A stretch of DNA of 9,049 bases from contig DAIESZ010000269.1 of the NCBI GenBank assembly GCA_027346035.1, positions 1-9,049 on the forward strand, given 5' to 3'. The translations under genes and the position numbers were made by a program. The notes beneath the pieces are model-generated. The model did not search any database. It had not been told where the DNA came from and saw nothing but the letters and a program-made list of their open reading frames with translations. Below are positions 1 through 7,103 of the stretch, piece by piece. Each line of letters begins with the position of its first letter. Position 1 is the stretch's first letter. This DNA is from Propionibacteriaceae bacterium (GTDB lineage Bacteria; Actinomycetota; Actinomycetes; Propionibacteriales; Propionibacteriaceae).

Positions 1-118
1 AGTACAAATGAAGAAGATTGTTATTACATTCCCCCTTTAGGGGGTTAGGGGGCTTCAATATTTATAGTAGCCTTCCCCGGATTTACGACCTAGTTTATTC
101 GATTCTACTTTTTTGGTG
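1..118. other. Low-GC segment of foreign composition at the left edge
   Basis: Counting bases gives about 39% GC here, against strongly GC-rich DNA everywhere to the right. The segment contains CCCCC-TTTA-GGGGG (31-44) followed by TTA and another GGGGG (48-52), a C/G-run hairpin in an AT-rich setting. From memory, such elements occur in Bacteroidota genomes, but this is not diagnostic. No convincing gene is visible: the short open frame at 18-209 crosses the joint and has no family resemblance. The switch to high GC falls near 113-121, inside what should be the body of a dehydrogenase gene. It could be an assembly chimera, a read-end artefact, or a real insertion. Confidence 0.6.
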
Positions 119-238
119 CACCTCGCGACCCCGGTCGCGGCGGCCGCCGAGCAGTTGTTCCTGCTCGGGGAGTCCCTGGGACTCGCCGCGCGGGACGACT
201 CCGCGGTGATCACCGTCGTCGCCCCCGGCAGGGACTGA
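116..238 (+). CDS. C-terminal remnant of a 3-hydroxyisobutyrate dehydrogenase-like protein (partial)
   Basis: The frame ending at the TGA at 236-238 reads ATPVAAAAEQLFLLGES, LGLAARDDSAVI, then VVAPGRD. This pattern (small and hydrophobic residues, EQLF, then GLAARDDSAVI) matches the last helix and C-terminus of the beta-hydroxyacid dehydrogenase family. That family includes 3-hydroxyisobutyrate and tartronate semialdehyde reductases, where the segment belongs to the all-alpha C-terminal domain. Only about 40 residues of an expected ~290 are present; the Rossmann domain and catalytic Lys would lie to the left. The frame stays open leftward to a TAG at 68-70, but residues encoded at 71-115 come from the low-GC segment and do not look like this family. 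The gene is therefore truncated by the joint, not merely by the window edge. Family assignment rests on a short stretch and is moderate. Confidence 0.5.
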   Translation: MHLATPVAAAAEQLFLLGESLGLAARDDSAVITVVAPGRD

Positions 239-318
239 GGGCTCTCGGCGGGGACGTCCTCACCGGGCGGATGATCCGACGCTCATCCCCGTCGCGACGC
301 AGGTCAGCCCGTCCTTAC

Positions 319-347
319 TTGCCGGTGCCGGTTTCGAGCGGCATACT
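319..347 (+). promoter_or_regulatory. Predicted housekeeping promoter for the MgtE_N/Nramp pair
   Basis: A -35 box TTGCCG (319-324) and a -10 box CATACT (342-347) are separated by exactly 17 bases. Each matches 4 of 6 positions of the sigma-70-type consensus. Transcription would begin near 354, leaving a leader of about 75 bases before the ATG at 431. I see no M-box or yybP-ykoY riboswitch core in the leader. Confidence 0.55.
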
Positions 348-352
348 CAACC

Positions 353-406
353 GGGCCTCGGATCTCTTCGGCCCGCCGGCAGCATCCGACCCGGACCCCG
401 AGGTCC
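353..406 (+). promoter_or_regulatory. Two small hairpins in the predicted 5' leader
   Basis: GGGCC (353-357) can pair with GGCCC (370-374), and GGACC (393-397) pairs perfectly with GGTCC (402-406) across a CCGA tetraloop. The second hairpin ends 13 bases before the ribosome binding site. They may simply reflect GC-rich sequence, or may influence translation of the downstream metal-homeostasis genes. No U-tract follows, so they are not typical intrinsic terminators. Confidence 0.3.
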
Positions 407-430
407 CCGTCACGTCCCGAAGGAGTGACG

Positions 431-1762
431 ATGATCAGCAGCGTGCACCTCCCCGCGCGGGGGAGCCTCCGACGGGCCGGTTCGGTGGAATTGCGGCGCG
501 AGCTGGTCGCGTCCCTCGTCTCGGTGGCCGGCATGGTGGGGCGCCCGGTGCGACAGCTGGACGGGGCGCTCGTCGGGCGTCTCAACGACTTCGTGGTGCT
601 CGCCGGCGGAGAGCACCCACCCGTGGTCGGTTATGTCGTCGAAATCGCCAAGCGGCGGGTGTGGCTGCACGCGGCCGACGTCGCGGGGCTCGACCGGGGA
701 CAGTTGATCCTGCAGAAGGCCCGGTTCGACTTCGTCGACGTGGTGCGCCGGCCCGGCGAGATCCAGCTGTTCCACGACGTGGTCGACCACCAACTCGTCG
801 ACCTCAACGGCGTCCAGGTGGTGCGTGCCTCCGACCTCTACCTCGGCGACGTCGGCGACGGGTGGCAGCTGGTGGGCGTCGACACGTCGTGGGGGACGTT
901 CCTGCGGCGCGCCCTCCCCGGGCCCCGACGGTGGCGCCCGACGCCCGCCCGCGTGCTCGACTGGGCCGGTATCCACGCGCTCGCGGTGTCCGAGGAGAAG
1001 GGCGTCCAACTGGACGCCCCGAACTCCCAGCTGCGGCTGCTGACGGCGTCCGACGTGGCCGAACTGCTCACGGACCTCGGTCGAACCGAGCGCCAGGGAC
1101 TGCTGGAGGACCTCGAGACCGAACACGCGGCCAACGCCCTCGAACTGATGAACGACCACGACGCGGCGAGTCTCCTGGGCGACGCGCCCGTCCAGCGGGC
1201 GGCCGAACTGCTCAGCGAGATGGAGCCCGACGAGGCGGTCGACGCGCTGCGCGAGATGGACGCCGACAACCGCGAGGAACTGCTGCACGCGCTGGGCACC
1301 GACGATGAGACCGACCTGCGCTCACTGCTCGCCTACGACGAGGGCACCGCCGCGGGAATGATGACCTCCGCCCTGGTGGTCGTGCCGGCGTCCGCGACCG
1401 TCGGTGAGGCCGTCGCGGCCCTGCGCGCGGCGCGCGGCACCCCGGACGAGTCCGACGTGGTCATCCTCGTCGATGGCGACGGCGGCCTGGTCGACGACGT
1501 CACCGCCCTCGAGTTGCTCGGCGAGCCGTCGGAGCGCGCCCTGATCGAGCTCACCGGGCCGCCGTGGCCCGTCACCGTGCACCCCGACCAGCCCCTGCAT
1601 GCGGTGGTCGAGGCCCTGCGCAACACGCTCGGTGCGTCGGTCGTGGTCCTGGACGCCGAGAACGTGCCGATCGGGCGGATCCACGCCGACGACCTCGTCG
1701 ATGCCCTCGGCGACCAGGAACGCCGCTGGCCCTGGCAGCGGATCGCGGGAGGTGCCCAATGA
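431..1762 (+). CDS. Soluble PRC-barrel / MgtE_N / CBS-pair protein, predicted Mg2+ sensor partner of Nramp
   Basis: This 443-residue protein has no membrane segments. Two PRC-barrel-like modules lie at about 33-85 and 112-165. A MgtE N-terminal superhelical domain follows at about 204-305, with repeated ELL/acidic helices and the LLAYDEGTAAGMMT junction typical of MgtE. A CBS pair occupies about 310-430. In MgtE Mg2+ channels the N and CBS domains bind Mg2+ and close the pore; here the MgtE membrane domain is absent. The ATGA overlap with the next gene implies translational coupling and a shared function, so I infer a cytosolic cation sensor for the Nramp protein. Start choice: AAGGAG at 420-425 lies 5 bases before the ATG at 431. 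The in-frame GTG at 425 overlaps that Shine-Dalgarno and cannot use it. Confidence 0.85.
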   Translation: MISSVHLPARGSLRRAGSVELRRELVASLVSVAGMVGRPVRQLDGALVGRLNDFVVLAGGEHPPVVGYVVEIAKRRVWLHAADVAGLDRGQLILQKARFDFVDVVRRPGEIQLFHDVVDHQLVDLNGVQVVRASDLYLGDVGDGWQLVGVDTSWGTFLRRALPGPRRWRPTPARVLDWAGIHALAVSEEKGVQLDAPNSQLRLLTASDVAELLTDLGRTERQGLLEDLETEHAANALELMNDHDAASLLGDAPVQRAAELLSEMEPDEAVDALREMDADNREELLHALGTDDETDLRSLLAYDEGTAAGMMTSALVVVPASATVGEAVAALRAARGTPDESDVVILVDGDGGLVDDVTALELLGEPSERALIELTGPPWPVTVHPDQPLHAVVEALRNTLGASVVVLDAENVPIGRIHADDLVDALGDQERRWPWQRIAGGAQ

Positions 1763-3072
1763 GCGAGCGCGGCACGACGAGCCTTGTCCCGGCCCCCGCG
1801 CCGGACGCCGGGCAGGACCAGGGGCGCCTCCGGACCGGTCGGCTGCAGCGGATGGCGATCGGCGGGGCCGCGCTGGCCGCCGTCGTCGGCCCGGGCCTCA
1901 TCGCTGGGTTGTCCGATGACGACGCGGCCGGGATCACCACCTACAGCTCGCTCGGGGCGTCCTACGGCTATGAACTGCTGTGGGTGCTGGGGGTGTCGAC
2001 CGTCGCCCTGATCCTGTTCCAGGATCTCGGCGCGCGGATCGGCGTCGTGACCGGGCAGTGATTGGCCGGCCTGATCCGCCAGCGCTACGGCGCACGCGCC
2101 GGCGTCGTGTCGATCGGGGCGCTCGTGCTCGCGAACCTCGGCACGACCTGCGCCGAGTTCGCCGGCATCGCGGCCGGCAGCGAGATCTTCGGGCTGTCCC
2201 GCTACGTCGCGGTGCCTCTGTCGGCGCTGCTCGTGTCGGCGCTCGTTCTGCGCGGCGGCTTCCGCGGCGTCGAGCGGGTGCTCCTCGTGCTGTCGGCGGT
2301 GCTGGCCGCCTACATCGGCGCCGGCGTCCTCGCGGGGCCCGACTGGGGCGCGGCGCTGCGCGGCTCGATCGTGCCGGCCATGCCGCTCACCCGGGACGCC
2401 GTGGTGATGACCACCGCCACGCTCGGCACCACCCTCGCTCCCTGGGGGCTCGCGTTCATCCAGAGCTACGCCGTCGACAAGAAGCTCGACCGCAAGGAAC
2501 TCGGCCTGCTGCGGATCGACGTGGTCACCGGTGCCGTGCTCACCGGCGTCATCGGGTTCTTCGTGATCGTCGCGTGCGCGGCCACGATGTACGCGAAGGG
2601 CATCCGGGTGACGGACGCCGCGTCCGCCGCGGTCGCCCTCGAACCGCTGGCCGGGCCGATCGCCAAGGAGTTGTTCGGGATCGGCCTGCTCGGCGCGTCG
2701 CTGCTGGCGGCGTCCATCCTGCCGTTGTCGACCGCGTATTCGGTGTGCGACGTCGCCGGGCGCCCGGCTGCGCTCGACGACCGCCCGCGGGAGGCGCCGC
2801 TGTTCTACGTCACGTTCGGCGTGATCACGCTCGCGGGAGTGCTGCTCGTGCTGATCCCCGGGATGCCTCTGGTGCCGGTGCTGGTGATGTCCCAGGTGCT
2901 CAACGTGGTGCTGCTGCTGCCCCTGCTGTTCTACATGGCGGGCATCGCCCGGGACCGGCGGCTGATGGGCGAGTTCGTCGCCGGCCGCAGCGTCACCTCG
3001 GTCTATTACGTCGTGATCGCGCTCATCACGGTGTGCATCGCGCTGATGCTCGGCCTCAGCCTCGTGCACTGA
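1759..3072 (+). pseudogene. Nramp/SLC11-family divalent metal transporter, interrupted by in-frame TGA
   Basis: Reading through the TGA at 2059-2061 gives 437 codons, the normal Nramp length, in one continuous frame. Hydrophobic helices are spaced as in Nramp. Before the TGA stand GPGLIAGLSDDDAAGITTYS (TM1) and LGARIGVVTGQ; directly after it comes LAGLIRQRYG, so only one residue (often Gly in relatives) is replaced. Two metal-site motifs are non-canonical. The TM1 DPGN is D55-A-A-G58, and the TM6 MPH is A227-P-W229 in GTTLAPW. Loss of the Asn and Met ligands is associated with the Nramp-related Mg2+ transporter branch (NRMT) rather than Mn2+/Fe2+ transporters, so Mg2+ import is my inference. 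The gene starts in the ATGA overlap with the sensor gene. The rest of the frame is undamaged, suggesting a recent mutation or base-call error. Confidence 0.8.
2059..2061 (+). other. In-frame TGA stop inside the Nramp gene
   Basis: Codon 101 is TGA between TGQ and LAGLIRQ, in the conserved loop after TM2. A single change from GGA (Gly) or CGA (Arg) would create it. Other genes in the window end in TGA, so UGA-to-Gly or UGA-to-Trp recoding is very unlikely. No selenocysteine is expected at this position in the family. Confidence 0.85.
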
Positions 3073-3082
3073 CCGGGAACCT

Positions 3083-3163
3083 GGTCGTACGCCCGTTTGG
3101 GCGGCGTACGACCCGGCCATCGGCGTACGACCCGGGCACCGCAATTGACGGGATCGTACGCCG
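3083..3163. repeat. Cluster of four CGTACG-centred repeats downstream of Nramp
   Basis: GGTCGTACGCC (3083-3093) and GGCGTACGACC (3103-3113) form a perfect 11-bp inverted repeat with a 9-base loop, starting 11 bases after the Nramp stop. The right arm recurs as a direct repeat: CGGCGTACGACCCGG is identical at 3102-3116 and 3121-3135, a 19-base period. A fourth copy in the other orientation, TCGTACGCCG (3154-3163), can pair with 3121-3130. The first hairpin could end the Nramp transcript although no T-run follows. The clustering also suggests a protein-binding array or a small palindromic repeat family. Confidence 0.65.
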
Positions 3164-3397
3164 CCCGCACGCAACCCGGCAGACACGCAACCCACCCTCC
3201 GCTGACGGGCGGCAACGGGACCCCTCGGGTGGCGGTGACGCCGCCCGGCCGTCGGCTCCGGCTTCACCCCGCACCGGCAGTTCTGACCTGGTGTCGGCAC
3301 CCTCGCCATCGGCGCCGCACCGCGGCAGCCCTCCGCATTCGCGGTTCCAGAGCGAGTCGGCGACGACGTGACTCGGCGTTCGATGGCGAACGAGCGT
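3164..3397. other. Convergent intergenic spacer with no recognisable gene
   Basis: Between the repeat cluster and the hairpin lie about 230 GC-rich bases. Open frames crossing this stretch give low-complexity Pro/Arg/Gly-rich peptides, lack a ribosome binding site and resemble no family. I see no tRNA, no attachment-site-like sequence and no insertion-sequence ends. It separates the rightward Nramp gene from the leftward ABC operon. Confidence 0.6.
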
Positions 3398-3463
3398 CGG
3401 GGACGCCGTGCGGGCCGGGCCCAGGTGGTCGACGCAAACCCCCCCGGCCCGACGGCGTCCCCG
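3398..3463 (-). terminator. Long hairpin, probable terminator of the ABC importer operon
   Basis: CGGGGACGCCGT (3398-3409) pairs perfectly with ACGGCGTCCCCG (3452-3463). After one bulged base (3410), CGGGCC (3411-3416) pairs with GGCCCG (3446-3451), giving an 18-bp stem with a 29-base loop. It lies 17 bases past the binding-protein stop on the minus strand. A competing 6-bp hairpin, CCCGGC-CTCA-GCCGGG (3460-3475), overlaps its right arm. There is no T-run on either strand, so termination would be of the U-less type reported for high-GC actinobacteria. It may serve both convergent transcripts. Confidence 0.5.
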
Positions 3464-3479
3464 GCCTCAGCCGGGTGGA

Positions 3480-5054
3480 TCAGCCGTTGCCGTTGGCCTT
3501 GAGGTAGGCGTTGGCCTGCTTCTCCATCTCCGCCTGCAGCTTGCTGAGGCCGGCGGATTCGGCCGCCGACTTCAGCTTGCTGAGCTGGGTGTTCACGTCG
3601 ACCACGCCGTAGAAGAGCGGGTTGGCGTACTGGGTGATGACGCCGTTCATCTGCGCGGCGGCCTGCTTCACCGGGGTGGCGTCGGGGATGAACGACGCGA
3701 AGGTGTCGGTGGTGAAGTTGTTGTAGTCCTGGGCCCAGGAGAACTCCTGCTTCTCCGAGTCGGTCATGTACGACGACTTGCGCTCGAGCTTGGAGCGCCA
3801 GAGCAGCGCGTAGCCGGGGAACGTGTACTGGCTCAGCTGCTTGATCCCGTCGCTGCCCATCGGCTCCCAGTCGGTTCCCTGGATCCCGTACTCGATGAGG
3901 TCGTGGTTCGCCTGCACCGACAGCCAGTCCTGCAGGGCCAGCGCGCGGTTGACGTCGCCCCCGTTGGCGTTGACCACGACGACGTTGTCGGCTTGGAAGG
4001 TCTGGTTGGGCTTCACCGAGGTGAGCGGGCCGCCGAAGGGCAGCACCTCCTCGAGGTTCGCCGAGGGGACCGCCTTGCGCAGCCCGACGAGCTGGTTGCT
4101 CGCGGTTCCGTCGGTGATCGCCCAGATGCCCGCGTACTTGCCTGCCTGGAACTGGCTCTGGACGGTCGCGCTGTCAGAGTTCAGGCCGTCAGCGTTGATG
4201 ATGCCGTCCTGGTAGTACTGGCGGATCTTCTTGAATGCGGCCAGCACGCCCGCGTCCTCCCAGAACGGGATGGGGTTCGACGAGCCTGTCTGGGCGGCGT
4301 CCTTGGCGAACAGGAACTGCAGTCCCGACCCGGCGAACAGGTACTGCATCTGGTGCGGATCCTCCCACGAGGCCTGGTTGAACAGACCGGTCGGGGTGGG
4401 CACCGCGAGTTCCCAGGTTTCGTTGGCGGACACGCCGAACGGGGTGACGCCCGCGCTCTTCTGCTTGACGTCGTAGAAGAACTTCTCGAGCGTGTTGTAG
4501 TCCTGGATCGTGCCGAAACCGTACTTCTCGGCGAGATCCTGGCGGATGCTGAAGTGTTGGATGCGGCCGGCGCTGTTGACCTGGGGGATGCCCCACAGCT
4601 TCCCGTTCCAACTGTTCGACTTGATGAGCTGTGGGGCCAGCTGCTTCGAGAGGTTGGGCCACTTGGCGATCTCGTGGGTGAGGTCGACCAGGGAGTTGTC
4701 CTGCTGAAGTTGCGCCATGTTGAGCCACAGTGCTTCCAGGGCTGTGTCGAACGATGCGCCGGCGGTGAACTTCAGCAGCGCCTGCTGGCCGTAATTGGTC
4801 CAGTTGATGAACTGGGCGTCGAGCGTGATGCCGTGCTCCTGCTGGAGCTGCCTGTTCGCCTTCGCGAGCACGGCGGTCCAGTTGCTCGGCGCGGCGGATG
4901 GCAGCAGGGCAAGGGACGCCCCGGAGAGCTTGGAACCGCTGCTGCTGCCGCCGCCGCTGCTCGCCGGTGTGCCGCAGGCGGCGAGGGTGCCGGCCAGGCC
5001 GGCGACGCCGGCAAGTCCGAGGAACGTGCGGCGGCTGAGAGAGGTGGTGGACAT
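3480..5054 (-). CDS. Carbohydrate ABC transporter substrate-binding lipoprotein (family 1, Tat-exported)
   Basis: This 524-residue extracellular binding protein starts with the twin-arginine signal SRRTFLG (R8-R9), then a hydrophobic stretch and a lipobox LAAC. It should therefore be cut before C27, lipid-anchored, and exported folded. A Gly/Ser-rich linker (about 30-45) precedes the two-lobed family 1 binding domain. Its features, such as KLWGIPQVN and many exposed Trp and Tyr residues, suit an oligosaccharide ligand. The length of ~520 matches the LipO/YtcQ-type binding proteins that partner LplB/LplC-like permeases; these often serve plant-polysaccharide fragments such as rhamnogalacturonan oligosaccharides. 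That substrate is only a guess. AAAGGAG (5064-5070) lies 9 bases before the ATG. It is the last gene of the operon, 75 bases after the second permease; a gap with its own strong RBS fits higher expression of the binding protein. Confidence 0.88.
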   Translation of the reverse strand: MSTTSLSRRTFLGLAGVAGLAGTLAACGTPASSGGGSSSGSKLSGASLALLPSAAPSNWTAVLAKANRQLQQEHGITLDAQFINWTNYGQQALLKFTAGASFDTALEALWLNMAQLQQDNSLVDLTHEIAKWPNLSKQLAPQLIKSNSWNGKLWGIPQVNSAGRIQHFSIRQDLAEKYGFGTIQDYNTLEKFFYDVKQKSAGVTPFGVSANETWELAVPTPTGLFNQASWEDPHQMQYLFAGSGLQFLFAKDAAQTGSSNPIPFWEDAGVLAAFKKIRQYYQDGIINADGLNSDSATVQSQFQAGKYAGIWAITDGTASNQLVGLRKAVPSANLEEVLPFGGPLTSVKPNQTFQADNVVVVNANGGDVNRALALQDWLSVQANHDLIEYGIQGTDWEPMGSDGIKQLSQYTFPGYALLWRSKLERKSSYMTDSEKQEFSWAQDYNNFTTDTFASFIPDATPVKQAAAQMNGVITQYANPLFYGVVDVNTQLSKLKSAAESAGLSKLQAEMEKQANAYLKANGNG

Positions 5055-5129
5055 GTCCGAGTACTCCTTTGTGAACGGATGGTGATCGGGGAATCGGGGG
5101 TGGATCGGGTGAGAATGGTTGGGGGCTCG

Positions 5130-6101
5130 TCAGCCCTTCGTGGCGCCGAGCGTGAGGCCCTTGACGAAGAACCGTTGGGCGAAGGGATAGGCCAGAAGGA
5201 TCGGCGCGACGGTGAGCACCGTCATCGCGAAGCGCAGTTGGTAAATGGGGGCGGCGGCCTGGGCGGCTGAGGCGCCTGGGAGGCTCGCCGCGTTGGCGAC
5301 ATTGGCGATGAGGTTCTCGAGGATCAACTGCATGGGTTGCTTCCCGGGATCCGAGATGAACAGCAGCGCCATGAACCACTCGTTCCAGTACGTGACGGCG
5401 TAGAAGAGGCCGAGCACCGCGAGGATCGGCTTGGACAGCGGGAGCACGATCTGGAAGAAAATCCGCATCTCCCCTGCGCCATCGACCTTCGCCGAGTCGA
5501 GGATCGCCTCGGGCAACTGCCGGAAGAAGCTCACCGCGACGAAGATGAGGAACGGGGCGAGCATGATCGGCAGGATCACCGAGAACCAGCTGTTGGTGAG
5601 GTGCAGCACCTGGGTGACCAGCAGGTAGAGAGGCACCAGGCCACCGGTGAACAGCATCGGGATGTAGCTGAAGATCGTCAGCGGCCGAGAGATCCCCGGC
5701 AGCTGGCGGGCGATGACCCATGCCAGGGCGGCCGTGCAGGACAGCGACAGGGACGTTCCCACGATGGTGATGAACAGGGAAGCGATGTAGCCCTTGAGCA
5801 ACGACTGCCCCGAGAACAGCATGGCGTAGGCCGTCAGCGAGAAGGGGTGCGGCAGGAAGCTGTATCCCTTGCTCGCGAGCGTCGACTCGTCGGTGAGCGA
5901 CCCGGCGAAGATCATCCACAACGGGATGAGGCAGAACAGGCCGAACAGCGAGACGACGACGTAGCTGACCACGGTGAACGGCTCCGCCCGCCGGCGTCCC
6001 GGACGTCGCCGGGGTGCCGACTCAACCGGGATGCGGCCGGTCAGGACGGCCTCCGCGTCGAGATCGGTGATGGTCTGGTTGCGACCGATGATGGTGCTCA
6101 T
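5130..6101 (-). CDS. Carbohydrate ABC transporter permease, LplC/YtcP-like
   Basis: This 323-residue inner-membrane permease has a cytoplasmic, Arg-rich N-terminus (RRRPGRRR at 31-38) followed by about six membrane helices. The first helix is at about 43-67. The cytoplasmic EAA loop that docks on the ATPase is PEAILDSAKVDGAG (197-210), continuing into the IVLPLSKP segment. Other family signatures are YIPMLFTGGLVPLYLL, YAVTYWNEWF and the C-terminal KGLTLGATKG. Together these place it in the LplC/YtcP group of sugar permeases. Its ATG overlaps the stop of the upstream permease gene (ATGA, 6098-6101), so the two subunits are translationally coupled, as expected for a heterodimeric channel. A ribosome binding site AAGGAAAG sits about 10 bases upstream. 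Confidence 0.9.
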   Translation of the reverse strand: MSTIIGRNQTITDLDAEAVLTGRIPVESAPRRRPGRRRAEPFTVVSYVVVSLFGLFCLIPLWMIFAGSLTDESTLASKGYSFLPHPFSLTAYAMLFSGQSLLKGYIASLFITIVGTSLSLSCTAALAWVIARQLPGISRPLTIFSYIPMLFTGGLVPLYLLVTQVLHLTNSWFSVILPIMLAPFLIFVAVSFFRQLPEAILDSAKVDGAGEMRIFFQIVLPLSKPILAVLGLFYAVTYWNEWFMALLFISDPGKQPMQLILENLIANVANAASLPGASAAQAAAPIYQLRFAMTVLTVAPILLAYPFAQRFFVKGLTLGATKG

Positions 6102-7048
6102 AGGATGCTGCTTTCCTTGTCGACTCGGCGCTGGACAAGCACCGCGGCGCTGACGAAACAGAAGCCCACGACGGATTGGAACAGCCCGATGGCGGCGGTG
6201 GTCCCGAAGTCGCCGACTGTTCGCAGGGACCTGAACACGTAGGTGTCGATGACGTCGGTGGTCGGGAACAACGTCCCGTTGTCCTGGACGATCGCGTAGA
6301 TCGTCGCGAAGTCACCGAAGAAGATCCGGCCGACCCCCAGCACGACGAGGACGCCCAGTGTGGGGAACAACAGGGGCGTGGTGATCGACAACGCCATGCG
6401 CGTGCGGGAGGCACCGTCGAGCGCGGCCGCCTCGTAGACGTCCTCGGAGATTGATGTGATGGCCGCCAGGAAGATCACTGACGTGTAACCGCCGAGCTGC
6501 CACACCTTGACGATCGTGAGGATCCAGGGCCACGGCCCGGGTGTCGTGTACCAGTTGACCTGGGGCAGGTCGATGACACTGAGCAGGTTGTTCAACAGTC
6601 CCCCGCGTCCGCTGACCCCGGCCAGCACGGCCTGGAGGATGATGCTGATGACGATCGGCGAGACGAAGTAGGGGAAGAAGATCGTCGACTGCACGAACCG
6701 TCGGTAGAGGCTGCCGCGGATCTCGTTGAGCATCAGCGCGAGGATCAGTCCGGCGAGCAACGACGCCGACAGGAACAGGGCGTTCAGGACCAGAGTGTTG
6801 ACGACGATCCGGGTGGCGTCGCCGCTCTCGAGGAAGTACTTGAAGTTCTGCAGCCCGTTCCAGGGGCTCCCGAAGATCCCGTCGCGAACATTGAAGCTCT
6901 TGAACGCGACGACCAGCCCGGCCATCGGCCCGTAGGCGAACACGAGGAACCACACGATCCCGGGCAGCGCCAGCAGCAGAAGGGCAAGATTCGCTCGGGG
7001 CGATTGTCTGCGTCGCCGGACCTCCACGACGGCGGTGCGTCGTTGCAC
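6098..7048 (-). CDS. Carbohydrate ABC transporter permease, LplB/YteP-like
   Basis: This 316-residue permease is the first gene of the operon. A basic N-terminus (RRRRQSPR) leads into TM1 (about 20-40), and AYGPMAGLVVAFKSFN (38-53) is characteristic of the LplB/YteP group. Five further helices follow. The EAA loop reads YEAAALDGASRTRM (205-218). Together with the LplC-like permease and the lipoprotein it forms an importer of oligosaccharides or sugar derivatives. No ATP-binding subunit is encoded nearby, so a shared MsmX/MsmK/UgpC-type ATPase elsewhere in the genome is the likely energiser. The start is GTG at 7048: GAGGAG (7055-7060) sits 6 bases upstream and no better start exists. Transcription probably starts near 7097, under LacI-family control. 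Confidence 0.9.
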   Translation of the reverse strand: MQRRTAVVEVRRRRQSPRANLALLLLALPGIVWFLVFAYGPMAGLVVAFKSFNVRDGIFGSPWNGLQNFKYFLESGDATRIVVNTLVLNALFLSASLLAGLILALMLNEIRGSLYRRFVQSTIFFPYFVSPIVISIILQAVLAGVSGRGGLLNNLLSVIDLPQVNWYTTPGPWPWILTIVKVWQLGGYTSVIFLAAITSISEDVYEAAALDGASRTRMALSITTPLLFPTLGVLVVLGVGRIFFGDFATIYAIVQDNGTLFPTTDVIDTYVFRSLRTVGDFGTTAAIGLFQSVVGFCFVSAAVLVQRRVDKESSIL

Positions 7049-7082
7049 GGCGATCTCCTCAGTTGCGTCGACCAGTTGGATT

Positions 7083-7096
7083 TGGAACTAGTTTCA
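7083..7096. promoter_or_regulatory. Predicted LacI-family operator 1
   Basis: TGGAACTAGTTTCA differs at one position from the perfect palindrome TGAAACTAGTTTCA. It lies just downstream of the predicted importer promoter and about 58 bases upstream of the lacI-type start codon. The same element recurs at 8259-8272 in front of the dehydrogenase gene. The divergent regulator is the obvious candidate to bind both. Confidence 0.7.
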
Positions 7097-7103
7097 TTCG
7101 GTG

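Noticed and set aside
31..52. CRISPR or telomere-like repeat in the C/G-run element
   Set aside because: There are only one hairpin and one extra G-run, with no regular repeat-spacer pattern.
425..427. GTG 425 as start of the MgtE_N/CBS gene
   Set aside because: This codon overlaps the last base of the AAGGAG ribosome binding site. The ATG at 431 has correct 5-base spacing.
239..430. Possible Mg2+ (M-box) or Mn2+ (yybP-ykoY) riboswitch upstream of the cation genes
   Set aside because: The conserved cores of these riboswitches are not visible; only a promoter and two short hairpins can be supported.
2059..2061. UGA recoding (selenocysteine, or UGA read as Gly or Trp) in the Nramp gene
   Set aside because: TGA serves as the normal stop of the neighbouring genes, no selenocysteine is known at this site in the family, and no SECIS-like structure is evident. 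A mutation or base error is simpler.
1333..3309. 658-codon minus-strand open frame opposite the sensor and Nramp genes
   Set aside because: It encodes a His/Arg/Gln/Asp-rich low-complexity sequence typical of GC-rich shadow frames. It has no start signal, and the opposite strand holds recognisable MgtE_N/CBS and Nramp motifs.
3097..3507. Small gene in the convergent intergenic region
   Set aside because: The open frames are Pro/Arg-rich low complexity, lack an RBS, and run through the repeat cluster and hairpin.
3408..5270. 620-codon plus-strand open frame antisense to the binding-protein gene
   Set aside because: It mirrors the real gene through high-GC codon bias. It has no family features, and its product is Val/Leu/Arg/Gly-rich with no domain. 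The minus-strand frame has a Tat signal, a lipobox and a good RBS.
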